A stretch of DNA of 64,000 nucleotides from Coprinopsis marcescibilis (Eukaryota > Basidiomycota > Agaricomycetes > Agaricales > Psathyrellaceae): assembly GCA_004369085.1 (NCBI GenBank), contig ML210210.1, forward strand, positions 50,843-114,842. Reading direction: 5' to 3'. How positions within the stretch are numbered: position 1 is the first letter of the stretch; each line of letters opens with the position of its first letter. The translations under genes and the position numbers were made by a program. The notes under the pieces are model-generated. The model searched no databases. It saw only the letters and a program-made list of their open reading frames with translations, and had not been told where the DNA came from. Positions 22,207 to 33,701 of the stretch are shown in pieces.

Positions 22207-24591
22207 TTACAACCCCAGTGGCCCGACGGTAAAACGCATGTTAAAGCTAAAGCGTCGAGCGAAAATATGGTGAGTCGCAGGTTGGAGAAGGGATCTGAAA
22301 TACGTACCGGGTGGGATCGTATTTGGCATACGTTTGCTTGAGGAAGTTATAACCGCCGTAAGTTGCAAAAATCCATTGATCTTCGTCGCATTCATTGACG
22401 TAAAGTGGTAGGCCAGGGGAAGCCGGTATGCTAATTGAGACGTTAGGAAAGTCCCAAGCCAAAGACACACGGAAACTCACGCTCGTAAAAAGGTTGATCG
22501 TGCTGCTTGGATCCTACCGAGATCTGTTTTGAAGCCTGGGAGTGTTTGAACGTGGAACTGCACGAGGTTGTAGTTTGCGACTGGAGGATCGATCGCGTTT
22601 CTTCCGCGAGCCTGTCCTGCTAGAATTTGGGATTTCAAGACAGGTGTGAAAGCGAAAAGAACAGTCGATATCCCGGCATCTGTCGAGCTCGGAGGGCCAG
22701 GCCAAGGACCAGGGAAGATGGGGCCAGGGAAGATTGGCCAGGGAGGGGGAACGCCAGGTGGAAGAGGTGGGTAACCCGGAGGAGATGGATATGTAGGAGG
22801 GGAAGAAGGCCTTGGACCAGGTGTGCTTGGAAGCGGGAACTCTGGGAACACAGGACCGGGAACGGAAGGGCGTGGTCCCGGTGTAACCGGTAGAGGCGAA
22901 GTCACAGGTCCCGGGAGGCGTTCGTTCGATATCGGTGGAGTTGCGCTTACGCTAGCAACGAAATCTTGGAACTTGTTGAAAGCGTTCAGATACCTACCGA
23001 AGTTGGCCTCTGGTGTCATGGCAGCCTTCTCAAAGTCATATTGCGCGTTTCCAAAGGCTGAAGCCCCGAAGAACTGGCCAAACCCACGGTCGTCGCCATT
23101 TCCGAGGATGCTGTTGGCTTCGAGATAGCTGAAGGTTCCTGTTAGGTTCTGGAGTCTTGGAAGTTCGAGGAAGTCTTTGTAAATCTCTTGCGGGTTGCCA
23201 GTTCCGTTGTAGAAGAACGTGATCACATTTACAGGCATCGCTGTTGTGTTACTAAATGTCACACCGAAGACGACAAGAAGCGCTGGCGGCCCGATCTTTT
23301 GTGAGTTTCCAACCATTTGGCTTAAGATCAGATTCACTCACATGTCCCAGGATCCTCGACATTGTTGACATAGTTGGCTGTCGCCCTGAGAAGACCCTCT
23401 GAAGTGGAATTGTCGTACTAGCAAAGGTACGTTCACAAAAAAGAGCCAAGCCCGAGAATAATACGAAACTCACCACGATGGAACCGCCCCAGAAGTACTT
23501 GTCTTCATTTGTCCCAACGTGGATTGCACTCACTTCGTAGCGAGTCACGATGCCGAATCGATTTGCGCCGCCCTATCATGCATCATCATTGCGCTATCCG
23601 AACAAGTAGATGTAAGTATGGGAAAACATACCTTGAGAGCACGGAAAAGATCTGAATACCTGTTTGTGGCAGTCGCCGTTACTAGTTCGCCGTTTACGAG
23701 AACTACGTCCGCTTCCACGAGGGAATCGACACTGAAACCATGTGCAGCAGAGAGATAACTGAGTCCCCCACCCAGCAACAGGCCTGTCCCAACATCGCTG
23801 TGTGACAATAGCGATCAGCTCAGTCAGTCTTCTGATGGACTAGGCAACACAATCACTACTCACGGAAGTCTACCACCAAGGGGCGCTACACCCAAAGGTT
23901 CTAGCCGTCGAATCGCGTCTCCCCATCTAATTCCGGGCTGAAGTGTGATTGTATCTCTAGTCTCGTTGTAGGATACCCCACTCATATGCATAAACGATAT
24001 CAGTATGCCCTCTTCGCCGACACTGTGAAGAGCGGAGATATTGGCGCAGTCAGCAGGGTCGTCGGGGAATTAAGTAATGGCGAATAGAAGGCAAGGGTAT
24101 TTTTAGTGCATGGGTCATATGCTGGGGACGATCGGGATCAACCGCGAATCTGCCAGAGCAATGTACAGGCGCACGCTTTTTGCGAGGCGAATCAACTGGA
24201 TGGAGAAGGAGAGCGCTCACGTATTCCACCCTCGCCCGGCACTGTGGCCACCTGCTTGCACTGCGTATCGAACACCCCCACTATTGTAGATAGCGGTCAT
24301 TGCGGCTCGTACATGGCTCTCCTCGCGAGGAAAGATAATGCATGCTGGCTGTGACAAAGTGTTGTAGAGATTCCAGGCCCCACGAGCAACTTCTTGAAAC
24401 TCTTCGTGAAGGCGCACTTGGACGATGGTGGAGTTTAGTTGGGTCTGAAGACGGTCGCAAACTTGAAACGACGGTGGTGGAGGAAAGAGCCCCGGTGTCG
24501 TTTTGTTTCCTCCCTGACTCTGTCCCAAGACCGAAGGAGTGCCCAGGAGTATAATAACGGAGAGAAGGAGAGGAAGGGGATTATGAAACAT
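22207..24591 (-). CDS. Secreted FAD-linked oxidoreductase (BBE-like) with Pro/Gly-rich insert
   Basis: Starts at ATG 24591 with a signal peptide (NPLPLLLSVIILLGTPSVLG) and is split by several short introns. The FAD-binding PCMH part is clear: IIFPREESHVRAAM, then AVQAGGHSAGRGWN, whose GGHS histidine is the usual site of covalent FAD attachment, and DVGTGLLLGGGLSYLS with AANRFGIVT-type continuation. The C-terminal BBE-type end is YAKYDPTRFN, finishing VGPLGL. Between the substrate-binding strands and the C-terminus lies an unusual Pro/Gly-rich stretch of about 80 residues (about 22680-22930) full of PGP, PPG and PFPGP. It probably oxidises carbohydrates or small aromatic or alkaloid compounds outside the cell. 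The gene is convergent with the second NAT gene, 160 bp away. Confidence 0.88.
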
Positions 24592-26497
24592 GACGCAGAC
24601 GAGGTATTCTCATGGGTGTCCTGTATGTGAAGGGCTCGGCTCGTGAGGATATTTAACCAGTTTATTCAGAAGGCTGCAGTTGCCTATGTAGTAACGGTGC
24701 ATACTCTGCCTCCGAGATGAAGTCCAGATCGGTCAGCAGCAGTATCCCCACTCGGGGAGGTGCACGAATCCGGAGAAGTACAGATTGAGGCTTCCAAAGT
24801 ATGTGCCCCTTACTTGAACTTCATACACGTAAGTAGTGATTACTGTTGCCTGCCCACTGGCTGAGACCATTGCGTTTTCCAAGGAACGCATGACATTCGA
24901 CTCGATGCTCAGTGCCTGACGAATGATGTCTTAGTTGGGTAAATTACAGGCTCACAGATGCCCGAGTTACCACCATGAGCGCGTGATTTCGTATGTGCTC
25001 CTCAGCACTCAATGATGTTCCCTGTCCGAAAGGCTGATATAGGCTTAGCCTTTCGTCAACGTCACGGAGGCTTTAATTCCCCACACCCAAGACAAGAAAG
25101 CGTGCGCCGGGTGAAGTAGCGAGCTGTGACTGAACTGTAAGAGATGCGGTTCGTTCGGGGAAATGCGAAGGTGGATGTGGCCGAAAACCCGGGTTATTTT
25201 CCTTCATATCAAGTCAGAAGCGTCACTATCGTTAATTCTCGGAAGCACAAAGACAACTTATCGAAAAGTCATTCTCCTAGTGTGCGCCATGAATGTAGTA
25301 ATTAACGCATAGTCCCATATAGTTGCAGGCCGCATTGAGGACCACAAGAACTGCGAGGATTCCTTTTTATAGTAGCTTCTGACGAGATGCCACAAAGATC
25401 ATGGATTGAACGACGGTGCTATAACGGCTGGTACCCTGTAAACGCGTATTGTACAATGGGACATGATTATACTTACACTTGATAGCGGCAAGATTTTACG
25501 CAATGATTGACGTCGTGAGGCCAATGCTATGAGTATATACCTGACACACTGACCACGACGTCTACTATGAAGTAACCATCAAAAACTCTTAAGTACATCT
25601 CAGGCTGTAGACGCATGAACTGAGAAAACTGGTAAATGGACTGACGTCCGAGACATCTATGAGGCAACCTTTGAACATAGGTGACGTATCACTCCGAGTC
25701 CAATTGCCCAGTGAATATCCAGCTATTCCCCGCTTTTGCCTGTACCAATTACCCAACGGAAATGGGCGCATTGCCAATCAGACCAAGTGTATTGGTGGAA
25801 TTTGCACTACTTTACTGTTTTCTTTGGGAATCTGCGACAGCGGTGCATGTCGTTTAAGGCCGCTTCAAGTTGGCTGCTCTATACCGCTAATCTCAATGGC
25901 CCCGCTGAGGCATGTCATAGGATCCTCTCCCTGAACCAGGGTCTATACCTCGAGGAACGCCGCCGGGAATGCTGTATGTAATAAGCTATCCAGGGGCGGC
26001 TGCAACTTCCTCGGTGAGGTAGTGCGCAATATGGTGGGCCGAATGAGAGCTTCAACTTCGCAATGGGCTCGGGCTATATGTAGCGGACGTTGGCTCTTGA
26101 ACTGCGTGGGACAGTGAGGGCTTCAAAAGTTAAACCTAAACGAGATGGTCGAGTCAATGGACCCGCTTCCCTTCGGCATATGACTATTGGGAGCGGGGTA
26201 GGTAATCGACCCTTCTTCATCCAAGCCCCTCGAGTCTCGACAATGTTTTTGCCCCTGAATAAGGTTCGGCTAGGTTCGGCTCTGTCCTTCAAGTTGGAAG
26301 TCCGCTGGATGATCAATGATGCCGAATGGTCCCGTGCTGTGATCTGTTCACATGATAATCCGGTCACGTGATAATCATGTGACCTCCAACGGACAAGACG
26401 CGCACGGACCAGAAAAGACCTGTTTTCTTAGTTCTACCACCACCCCAGCATCGAATCTCAGCGTATTTCACGAAATCTTGGGATTTTGGGGCCCAAA
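24592..26497. other. Intergenic, 1.9 kb without a recognised gene
   Basis: It holds the promoters of the FAD oxidoreductase (left) and NDC1 (right). Open frames at 25659-25981 and 26074-26371 show no motif. A palindromic CACGTG-containing element lies at 26349-26384. Confidence 0.45.
26349..26384. promoter_or_regulatory. CACGTG/CATGTG palindromic element upstream of NDC1
   Basis: The 13-bp unit tcac(a/g)tgataatc occurs twice (26349-26361 and 26364-26376) and is followed by atgtgacc. Together 26362-26384 form a near-perfect palindrome with CACGTG on one side and CATGTG on the other. CACGTG is the core bound by bHLH factors such as fungal Cbf1 or Pho4 types. It lies about 115 bp upstream of the NDC1 start codon. 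Function is inferred. Confidence 0.45.
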
Positions 26498-28811
26498 ATG
26501 TCGACGATGACGCCGAAGACGCCCATTAGGGCGATTAAATCGACCCTGGTCAACCGCTCATCGCCCTCGGTTGGACCTGCGTCACAAACGTACGAACCGC
26601 TAGTCAAGAGCGTGTTGGCCTACCGTCTATCGCGCGTATTCTCGGACTCTGCGGCCATATGTTTTGCTCTACAGGCTCTATGGACTATCTGGCAGAAAGG
26701 AGGCCCCGCGGAATTGGGGGCTTATGGGATGATGATAGCACCATTCAAACCAGTGGCGTTTCTGGGTGCGTCCTTGTTGTGGGCGACAGCTGCGGTCCCT
26801 GTGATCGTAATTCGAAAGACATTCTTGACAGGCAAGATCATCTTACTTTCGAATAAACCCATATTAACGCGCGTATAGCTCAAAGAACACCCGCAACATC
26901 ACCAAAGGCTTCGCTGGCCGTGGCTTTGGCCAAACCTAGTACAAAACCGGCCTTCTTGACCTATCTAATCTCTGCCATAGCTTTGGCCATATTCCACTCC
27001 GTTCTGGCCTACAAACTTGAAACTGAAGTAAAGGGCGATCCACGTCTCACTCTTTTCGTCAAGTCGAGGTCGGTGGTTGCCTTTGACTCCAGACGAGATA
27101 CTCATGCACGCTCCAGAAAACATCCACATTACCTCAACGGACGCTTAATCTTCATCCTGCTGTCCCAAGTGACTGTGGCAAGCTCGTATCTTTTCCGAAA
27201 CATGCTACGGGATCGCTTTGCATTCCGGTGGGTGTCAGGGAGGTCACCATTGCCTGTCCAAATCGTCCTCTCAGCAATCGTGTCAATCGTGTCCATAACA
27301 TCTGCTCTTCCTCTGGCATGCCTTGCATTTGGTGTGCTACGCATGGTCATCCTCCCCGTTCTTTACCGACTTCCGTTCGTCCACGCCTTTCTCAAACCTT
27401 TCGTTGCCCACTTCCTCCGAGGGCCATACACTTTCGCTCTCCCCTTCCAACATATCAGTGTATTGGGGCGAGCATGGTTCATCGGTTTCACCACCTTCTT
27501 TCTTTGGGAGACAGCGGAATCATTCTTCGATGGTCTTCTCTCAGAACCCGTCACAGTCGCCAGCAGCCAATCCGACAAAGCCCCCAACGTCCTTATTTCC
27601 GGAATTTCGTCAACCGACGTCGTTATGAAATATTATGCATTCGCCGAGCTCAGTGGTATTGCTCAGGACAGGTCGGCCACGGCTGTCTCCCAACGCCAGG
27701 CAATTTTCGGGGATCACATCAATGTTCCCAATCTCTGGGGTACATTCGTGCGCGAAACACTATTGCTGATTGGCGAGGACTATCAACTTCTACTCCGAAG
27801 AGGCGCACCAGCACCAGGTCCCTCCCCTACCGCTCCCCCACCCCCCGCGGCCAAGAAGCTGATCGATGGCGTCGAAGAGCGTCTGCACGCGACCCCAGCC
27901 CCACTCTTCCGCACGTCAGTTCTCAGAAATTCGGTTGCTCTGTCACCCAAGGAAGAAGTCCTTGATAACCTTGGCTCGGATGGTCCTTTAGCTCATGTTG
28001 TCGACAAGAGCGCAGAAGCTGCTCATTTGCCTGACCTTTTCAAATCTGTGTCCGCCGCTGCCCACAAGAACATCCTCAAGGCGGACCCTGCTGCCGCTCC
28101 GTCTCAACCCTCCGCTGGATTCCTGGAACGCGCCCAGACATCTGTTCGGAACTACCTCAAGGCCTCTTTCGACCAGCATGCCCCTGCTCTGTTGAAGGAC
28201 GAAGTTACAAGAGTTGTAGACTGGTGGACGGAAGATAGGGTCAGTCGCGTCGTTGATGCCACTTTGCCGATGCGGGAGTTGGACGTTGTTGTTATCGAAG
28301 GTGAGGTGCTCGGTTGCTATTGAGAGTTCCTTTGCTGACATGCTTTCAGTGCTTACACGTCTCGTCTGCGCTTCTCTGACGGAAGATCGGTATGGCGTCG
28401 TGCAACGTGACATTCCCAAGATCCTTGAGGCATTGCTGTCGTATCTCACAGCTTTAGAAGAATATCAAGTCGAGATCCTTACGAAGTACTCGCCTCCGCC
28501 GTTGCCCCAACCTCAGCTAAATGAAGACGGCGAGCTTGAGGCACCAGTGCTATCGCCGAAGGAACGCGAGGCTCGTCAGGCCCTCCTTGCTGAAGTGGAC
28601 AAAGCGACGGACCTGATAGCACACGTTTCCGATGGTGCGTTTATTTCACCTCAGGAACCTCTCCATTCACTGCTGACGGTAATAATTGTACATAGGCCTC
28701 AAGGATGGTGTTGTGAGGATAGCAAGGACCTTCGGAGACAAACTATCTGCTTTCAAGTTCCCTCCACGAACAGCACAAAAGCTGCAAGGATTTGTGGATT
28801 TCTGCCAGTAG
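26498..28811 (+). CDS. NDC1: Nucleoporin Ndc1 (nuclear pore / spindle pole body membrane protein)
   Basis: Exons 26498-26831, 26879-27068, 27117-28300, 28350-28634 and 28696-28811 give about 702 residues. Ndc1 is a pore-membrane nucleoporin that anchors nuclear pore complexes and, in fungi, spindle pole bodies in the nuclear envelope. The N-terminal half has six hydrophobic segments (for example ICFALQALWTIW, LLWATAAVPVIVI, FLTYLISAIALAIFHSVLAY, IVLSAIVSIVSITSALPLAC). The motif KHPHYLNGRLIFILLSQ after the third segment, with LRGPYTFALPFQH and WFIGFTTFFLWE later, is typical of fungal Ndc1. The soluble C-terminal half has a Pro-rich linker (about residues 420-435) and ends LQGFVDFCQ. Intron 1 (26832-26878) begins with GC rather than GT. 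All exon joins keep the frame. Confidence 0.88.
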
Positions 28812-29352
28812 ATGCTTTTGTATTTTCCCGTGTTATCGATGTCCTTCAATATACTAATTATGCATTACAAAAGTAAATGAATCGATCTTGGGACTTTATG
28901 CATTCTTAGGTTTGCCAATCAACCCGGAAATGACCTCTCAGGTTACGAAATAATGCAGAGCAATTCAATGCTTCGGACATTTGCCTGTGATCTATGGTTT
29001 TATACAGAGCGTGCGTACATGACTGCTCACATACATCTGATCAAGCAGCATGATAAGGACTATGATTTCGCATCCGTCCATATATGCGGTGTCAGCCCCC
29101 CAAGAATGCGCCTCTCATGCAGGTCGGTAACAGCAAAAAGCGAAAACTCAGTATGAATGTGGCAGGCTCATCGTCCTTTCGACACCACCACCACCTAGTC
29201 ACCTATTCCTTCCTACTAACTATTCTCCAGTCGCTCTTTTTCTTTTCCCTGTTACCCCTACACTCTTTTGAACCTTCTCGTCTGTTTCTTCTCTTCATTC
29301 CACCCCTTCCTGTCCCCTTTGCTCCGCCGTCAACGCCATTCAAAGCTACAAA
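28812..29352. other. Intergenic with C/T-rich promoter tract
   Basis: No gene is recognised. A strongly C/T-rich stretch at 29210-29330 directly precedes ATG 29353, as is common for fungal core promoters and 5' leaders. Confidence 0.45.
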
Positions 29353-30366
29353 ATGTCGTCTCAAGCTCAACGATTCGCGGCCGTTCATGCCCAAATAGAG
29401 GCGCGCTCCACTGCTATTACTGCCTCCCAGTCTTCTTCGTAAGTCGTTTCTTTGTAAATAGTTCAGTACAATGGTCGCTAACACGTATTCTCAGTGCATG
29501 GGGTGCAGGTACTATTATTGCTGTTGCATTCTCTACAGCAGTATTCTTGATACTGGTGCTTGCGTTTTGCGTAAGTGGATGTCCGTTCAGTCCTGCAGTG
29601 TCCGGCTCATTTCGAGTCACTGCTTTTCCCAGTTCCTCGTCAGGCGAAACCGACCCTTCCACCTCCGCCACCAATCGACCGAAGAAAAGATGGTTTGGTC
29701 ACCCGTCACCTCCCTCGATCCCACACCACTTCCCAGCCCTACGCGATCTGGGTTCTATGAGAAGAGAGGCCCGCCAACGTACGAAGATGCTGATAGCTCG
29801 TTCAGTGCTACTGGGGTTAACATCCGCGAAGATGAGGAGGGGAATGTAACGACTGCCCCTGGATCGCCGTCTCCGTCTGGTGGGACTGTGGATGAACTCT
29901 TGGTGGGGTCGGGATCAGTGGATGGGAATGGGAATCCGTCCTGCATCTCGCCTTTGCCGCTGAGCCCACCACTTGCTCGGTTGCCCTCTGTGAAGAGCAT
30001 GTCGTCCAAGCGTGTTGGGGAGCTGGTGAGGCCGAATACGGCCAATATTACTAGGTCAGCAAGTGTAAGTCTTTGGATTCTCTTCGTGTCACCTTGTTAG
30101 ATCTGTATGCTAACTTGATGTTTTTCTAGGCCCATGGGCACGGTGAAGAAGAGGCCGTTACTCCTGGGTTGCTTTTCCTCAAGCCGAACAACAGTACCAG
30201 CGCGTTAGAGAGGTTCTCGCGTTATGAGCCTAAATTGAGCGTTTCGGAGAGGAGGAGTGGGCCGTTCTTGCCCAATGAATACCCCCACCTCTTTGGAGAT
30301 CGTGTCAGTCGGACCTCGACGTTGAGGTACTCGGTCCATCACACCAACGCCCATGCCACCCATTAA
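29353..30366 (+). CDS. Single-pass membrane protein of unknown function
   Basis: Exons 29353-29438, 29495-29570, 29633-30064 and 30130-30366 give about 276 residues. A short N-terminus (MSSQAQRFAAVHAQIEARS) is followed by one membrane helix at about 34-54 (GTIIAVAFSTAVFLILVLAF) and then positive residues (VRRNRPFHLRHQS). By the positive-inside rule the remaining 220 residues are cytosolic. The tail is Ser/Pro-rich and probably disordered, with GPPTYEDAD (a possible PPxY-type WW/ubiquitin-ligase contact) and many S/T-P sites. I do not recognise the family. It resembles small Agaricomycete membrane proteins with a disordered tail. The start was chosen because the short first exon joins in frame and follows a C/T-rich leader. 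Confidence 0.7.
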
Positions 30367-31014
30367 TTGTCATTTCGCCGCTTCGGCGGCTTCTTGACCC
30401 CTCCCCCCCGACTATTTGCCTCTTCTGCAAATTAAAAATTAAAAACTACCACTGACTTCAGGATGGACTGTCGTATTCTTGACCGTTGCATTCAGTGTTC
30501 ACCGCCCTCCCTTTCCTCCCCCCTCCTTTGAATGGACTATGCTTACCCGTAGATGGTCTGCCTCTCTATCATTTTATTTAGACTGCGTTACCAAGCGATA
30601 TCCCCCCAACTAATATGACTTGTTATACCAACGTTATACCATACCAAGGTCCAACACTGTCCACAGATTTGTTCTGCAATCCACTTACCTATTCACCTTC
30701 TTTAAAAATAATATACCATGAGCATGATGCTCACCGTCCTCCGTTGAACATGTTAGATTCAATTGGGTGTTTTCCTTTTCTGACGTTCAAGCGCAGCGGG
30801 ATCCGAGGTTCGGGTTTGACGCGGCTGTTGGCGTGTTCGCTCTTACTCTCCTACCACCATCATCCGACCCGATGTATAGAAATTAGAATTCCAATATACT
30901 GTGAGTATGACAAGCGAGCCGCAGGCCCAACACCTTGCTGATAGCGTGGTTAGACCTCTAGAATCATACGCGGTGTAGCACTGACTCAAGAACGCAGTTG
31001 GAGGGTCAGACGGG
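30367..31014. other. Intergenic, no gene recognised
   Basis: Includes the 3' flank of the single-pass membrane protein gene and the promoter of the sugar porter gene. Nothing specific is seen. Confidence 0.4.
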
Positions 31015-33294
31015 ATGACTTCCCAATCATCGTACGCGTATATGCCTCTCGATGGTGATGGCACTGGGTGTGTTTATAAGAGAATCTCGTCCCACCTCTC
31101 CAATACTCAGGCCATTTGGCTTCCAGCGTCGACCAAGGGACCACTGCAATGGACGACGACTTGAAGGCGAAACAGCGATACTTCGGCATGACCGGGACTA
31201 GGCTAAACGCATGGGTGACTGTAGCCTGTACGGCTGCCATGACGCTGTTTGGTACGTCGCTGTCTTCGCGTTTGCGAGTTTCTGGTATTGAATGGCGCTC
31301 GATTGCCAGGGTACGACCAGGGCGTGTTTGGAGGAATCATTGTGACAGAGGACTTTCTGAAGACGATGGGGAACCCTGACCCACAGCTTCAGGGAACTAT
31401 CGTCTCGCTGTATGATATTGGATGGTATGTGGATGCCTCTGTTCCATTTGCAGAGATTGACCTCGATGTCTAGTTTCTTTGGCGCAATTGCTGCGTTTTT
31501 GTTCGGTATGTGCCAGCTCCCCTTACGCCTACACTGTCCACTAAGGTTTGCATCACAGGCGAACACTTGGGGCGAAAGAAGTCGTTCATTGTTGGTGTGA
31601 TTGTGATGTCGATAGGCGCAATCCTACAGACCTTTTCATACACTGTTACTCAGATGATCGTTGCACGGTTGATTACTGGTGAGCGTTTTGTCTCCCGTTT
31701 TGTTGTTTGTATAACCAACATTCATTTAGGATTGGGAAATGGGTATGGGATGGATACTGGTTAAAACCGAATTCTTCGTTCAACGGAGCTCCCACAGGGT
31801 AAATACCGCGACGGCTCCAGTGTGGCAGAGCGAGACCTCTAAACCCGCCTGGCGAGGCAAACTTGTAGTCTTCTCGATGATGTGCGTCGCTCTGTTTATG
31901 TAGCTCCAGGTGTAAAATCTGATTCCCCTACAGCATGAACATTGCCGGTTTCTCTCTCAGCAACTGGATGACCTATGGCTTCAGCTTCCTCGAAGGAAGC
32001 ATCTCATGGAGGTTCCCGATCGCTTTCCAGCTCGCCTTCTCTGTCATTCTACTCTCCACGATACCTTGGCTCCCAGAAAGTCCAAGGTGGCTCCTCGCAC
32101 ATGGGCATTTGGAGGAAGGCGTAGGTGTGTTGGTTGCTCTGGAAGGGAATGGGGCCTCTCCAAGCTCGGAGGTCATAGTACAGCAGCGGGATGCAATTCT
32201 GAATGCAGCGAGGATGGACAGAGAGGTGGCAGTGACGTGGCGGGATGTTATCAAGGGCAACACTGGGAACACGGGGATGATTCGCCGGCTATGCCTTGGA
32301 GCAGGTAGGGCCATTGACCTCTTTAATTCATCCCCCGACTTGATGATACACAGGGACTCAGTGGATGCAACAATTGGTCGGGATCAACGTTACCAGCTAT
32401 TAGTAAGTACCGTTCCGTGAATACCACTTTGTACATCACTAACGTTTCGCTTAGCCTTCCCCTCGTTCTCCAGAATTCGGTCGGCCTCTCAAACAATCTC
32501 TCAAGGCTGCTGGCTGCATGCAACTCGGTCTCATACCTCATCTTCTCATTCTTCGGGCTACTCTTAATCGAGAAGGCCGGGCGTCGCAAGCTAATGATGT
32601 GGGGTGCGGCAGGCCAATGTTTGTGCTACATCTTCATCACTGGATTGTTGTCAAAGGCCGAAGACGCTGGGGAACCCTCTTCTGGGACACGATACGGCGC
32701 GGGCGCGACGTTCTTCTTCTTTGCTTACTACTTGTTCTTCGGGATTTGCTGGCAGGTGGGCTACAATGGTTGCATGCCATCTACGAATACTGACGTCTCT
32801 CTGCCATAGGGCGTTCCCTGGCTATACCCCACTGAGATCAACAGTTTGGCGATGAGAACTAAAGGAGCTGGATTGGCCACAGCTTCCAATTGGTGTGTTT
32901 AACTTATCACGTTTCCACGGTTTGATGTGATCCCAACCATGGGTCGTTCTAGGATATCGAATTATATTGTAGTGCAGGTTACACCACCAGGAATTGCTGC
33001 CTTAGGCTGGAGATTCTACTCTATCTGGGCCTTCTTCAATGCCATTTTTATCCCTGTACGTGCCGACCTTCTTTTCATTCAATGTCACCCCCTGACCCGC
33101 TACAGGTTGTTTGGCTGATATACCCGGAGACGGCGAACAGACATCTAGAAGACATTGACACGCTGTATCGCGAAAACAACACTATGTTTATTGTGGTGCG
33201 GAATAAGGAGGCTACCCAGGTCGAAAGACCTCAACGATTTGTTGATGCGGATAAAGAGTTGTTGGAGAGTAGGATGGAGCTGGATGGTACCTAA
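31015..33294 (+). CDS. MFS sugar transporter (hexose-type sugar porter)
   Basis: A plasma-membrane proton-linked monosaccharide transporter. Exon 1 (31015-31067) joins after an intron to VDQGTTAMDDDLKAKQRYFG, and several 45-60-bp introns follow, including one very short exon (GLGNG, about 31730-31742). Sugar-porter signatures are FGYDQGVFGGIIV in the first helix, GEHLGRKKS between helices 2 and 3, ITGLGNGVNTATAPVWQSET (R/G-rich family motif and following QxE), LPESPRWLLAHG at the end of helix 6, IEKAGRRKLMMWG in the second half, GVPWLYPTEI, and the closing LIYPETANRHLED. The twelve-helix length fits the family. The C-terminus is a short charged cytosolic tail. The substrate (glucose, galactose or a plant-derived sugar) cannot be read from sequence. 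Confidence 0.9.
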
Positions 33295-33701
33295 CTTTGT
33301 TCGGATATTTCGGATCTTCTTGACAGTTATGCGATATTTATTGCTGGAATTGTGGACCCACGCATCCGACACGACGAGTACTGCAGGTTGGTAAAATTGC
33401 TGTGGATAGGGGCCACTTCATGCCACGGGTAGGGCCTTGACGACAGAGGTGTGGCGTGGTTTGGCGATCCAGCTATAGAACTCTTCGCGATACGCCACCA
33501 ATGGCTGTAGCTTGCTTTACTTCTCTCCCCTTGCTCTCCTTTCTCAAAAATCAGCCAAAACCAAACTTTAGGATTTCCAAGGTATTTTCCGCCTCATACC
33601 TTTGAGATTCTTCTATTTCAAGTGTTGATTGTATTCTAGTATCGCTCTATTGGCTGCCTTTCGGTGAGTGGAAAACCAAAAAACTTTCCAAGTCGAGGCT
33701 A
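33295..33701. other. Intergenic between the sugar porter and copy C
   Basis: No gene is recognised. It should hold the promoter of the following NLR-derived gene. Confidence 0.4.

Noticed and set aside
27069..27116. In-frame 48-bp segment in NDC1 read as coding
   Set aside because: It has GT...AG ends and interrupts the family motif KSR-KHPHYLNGR; removing it restores the motif.
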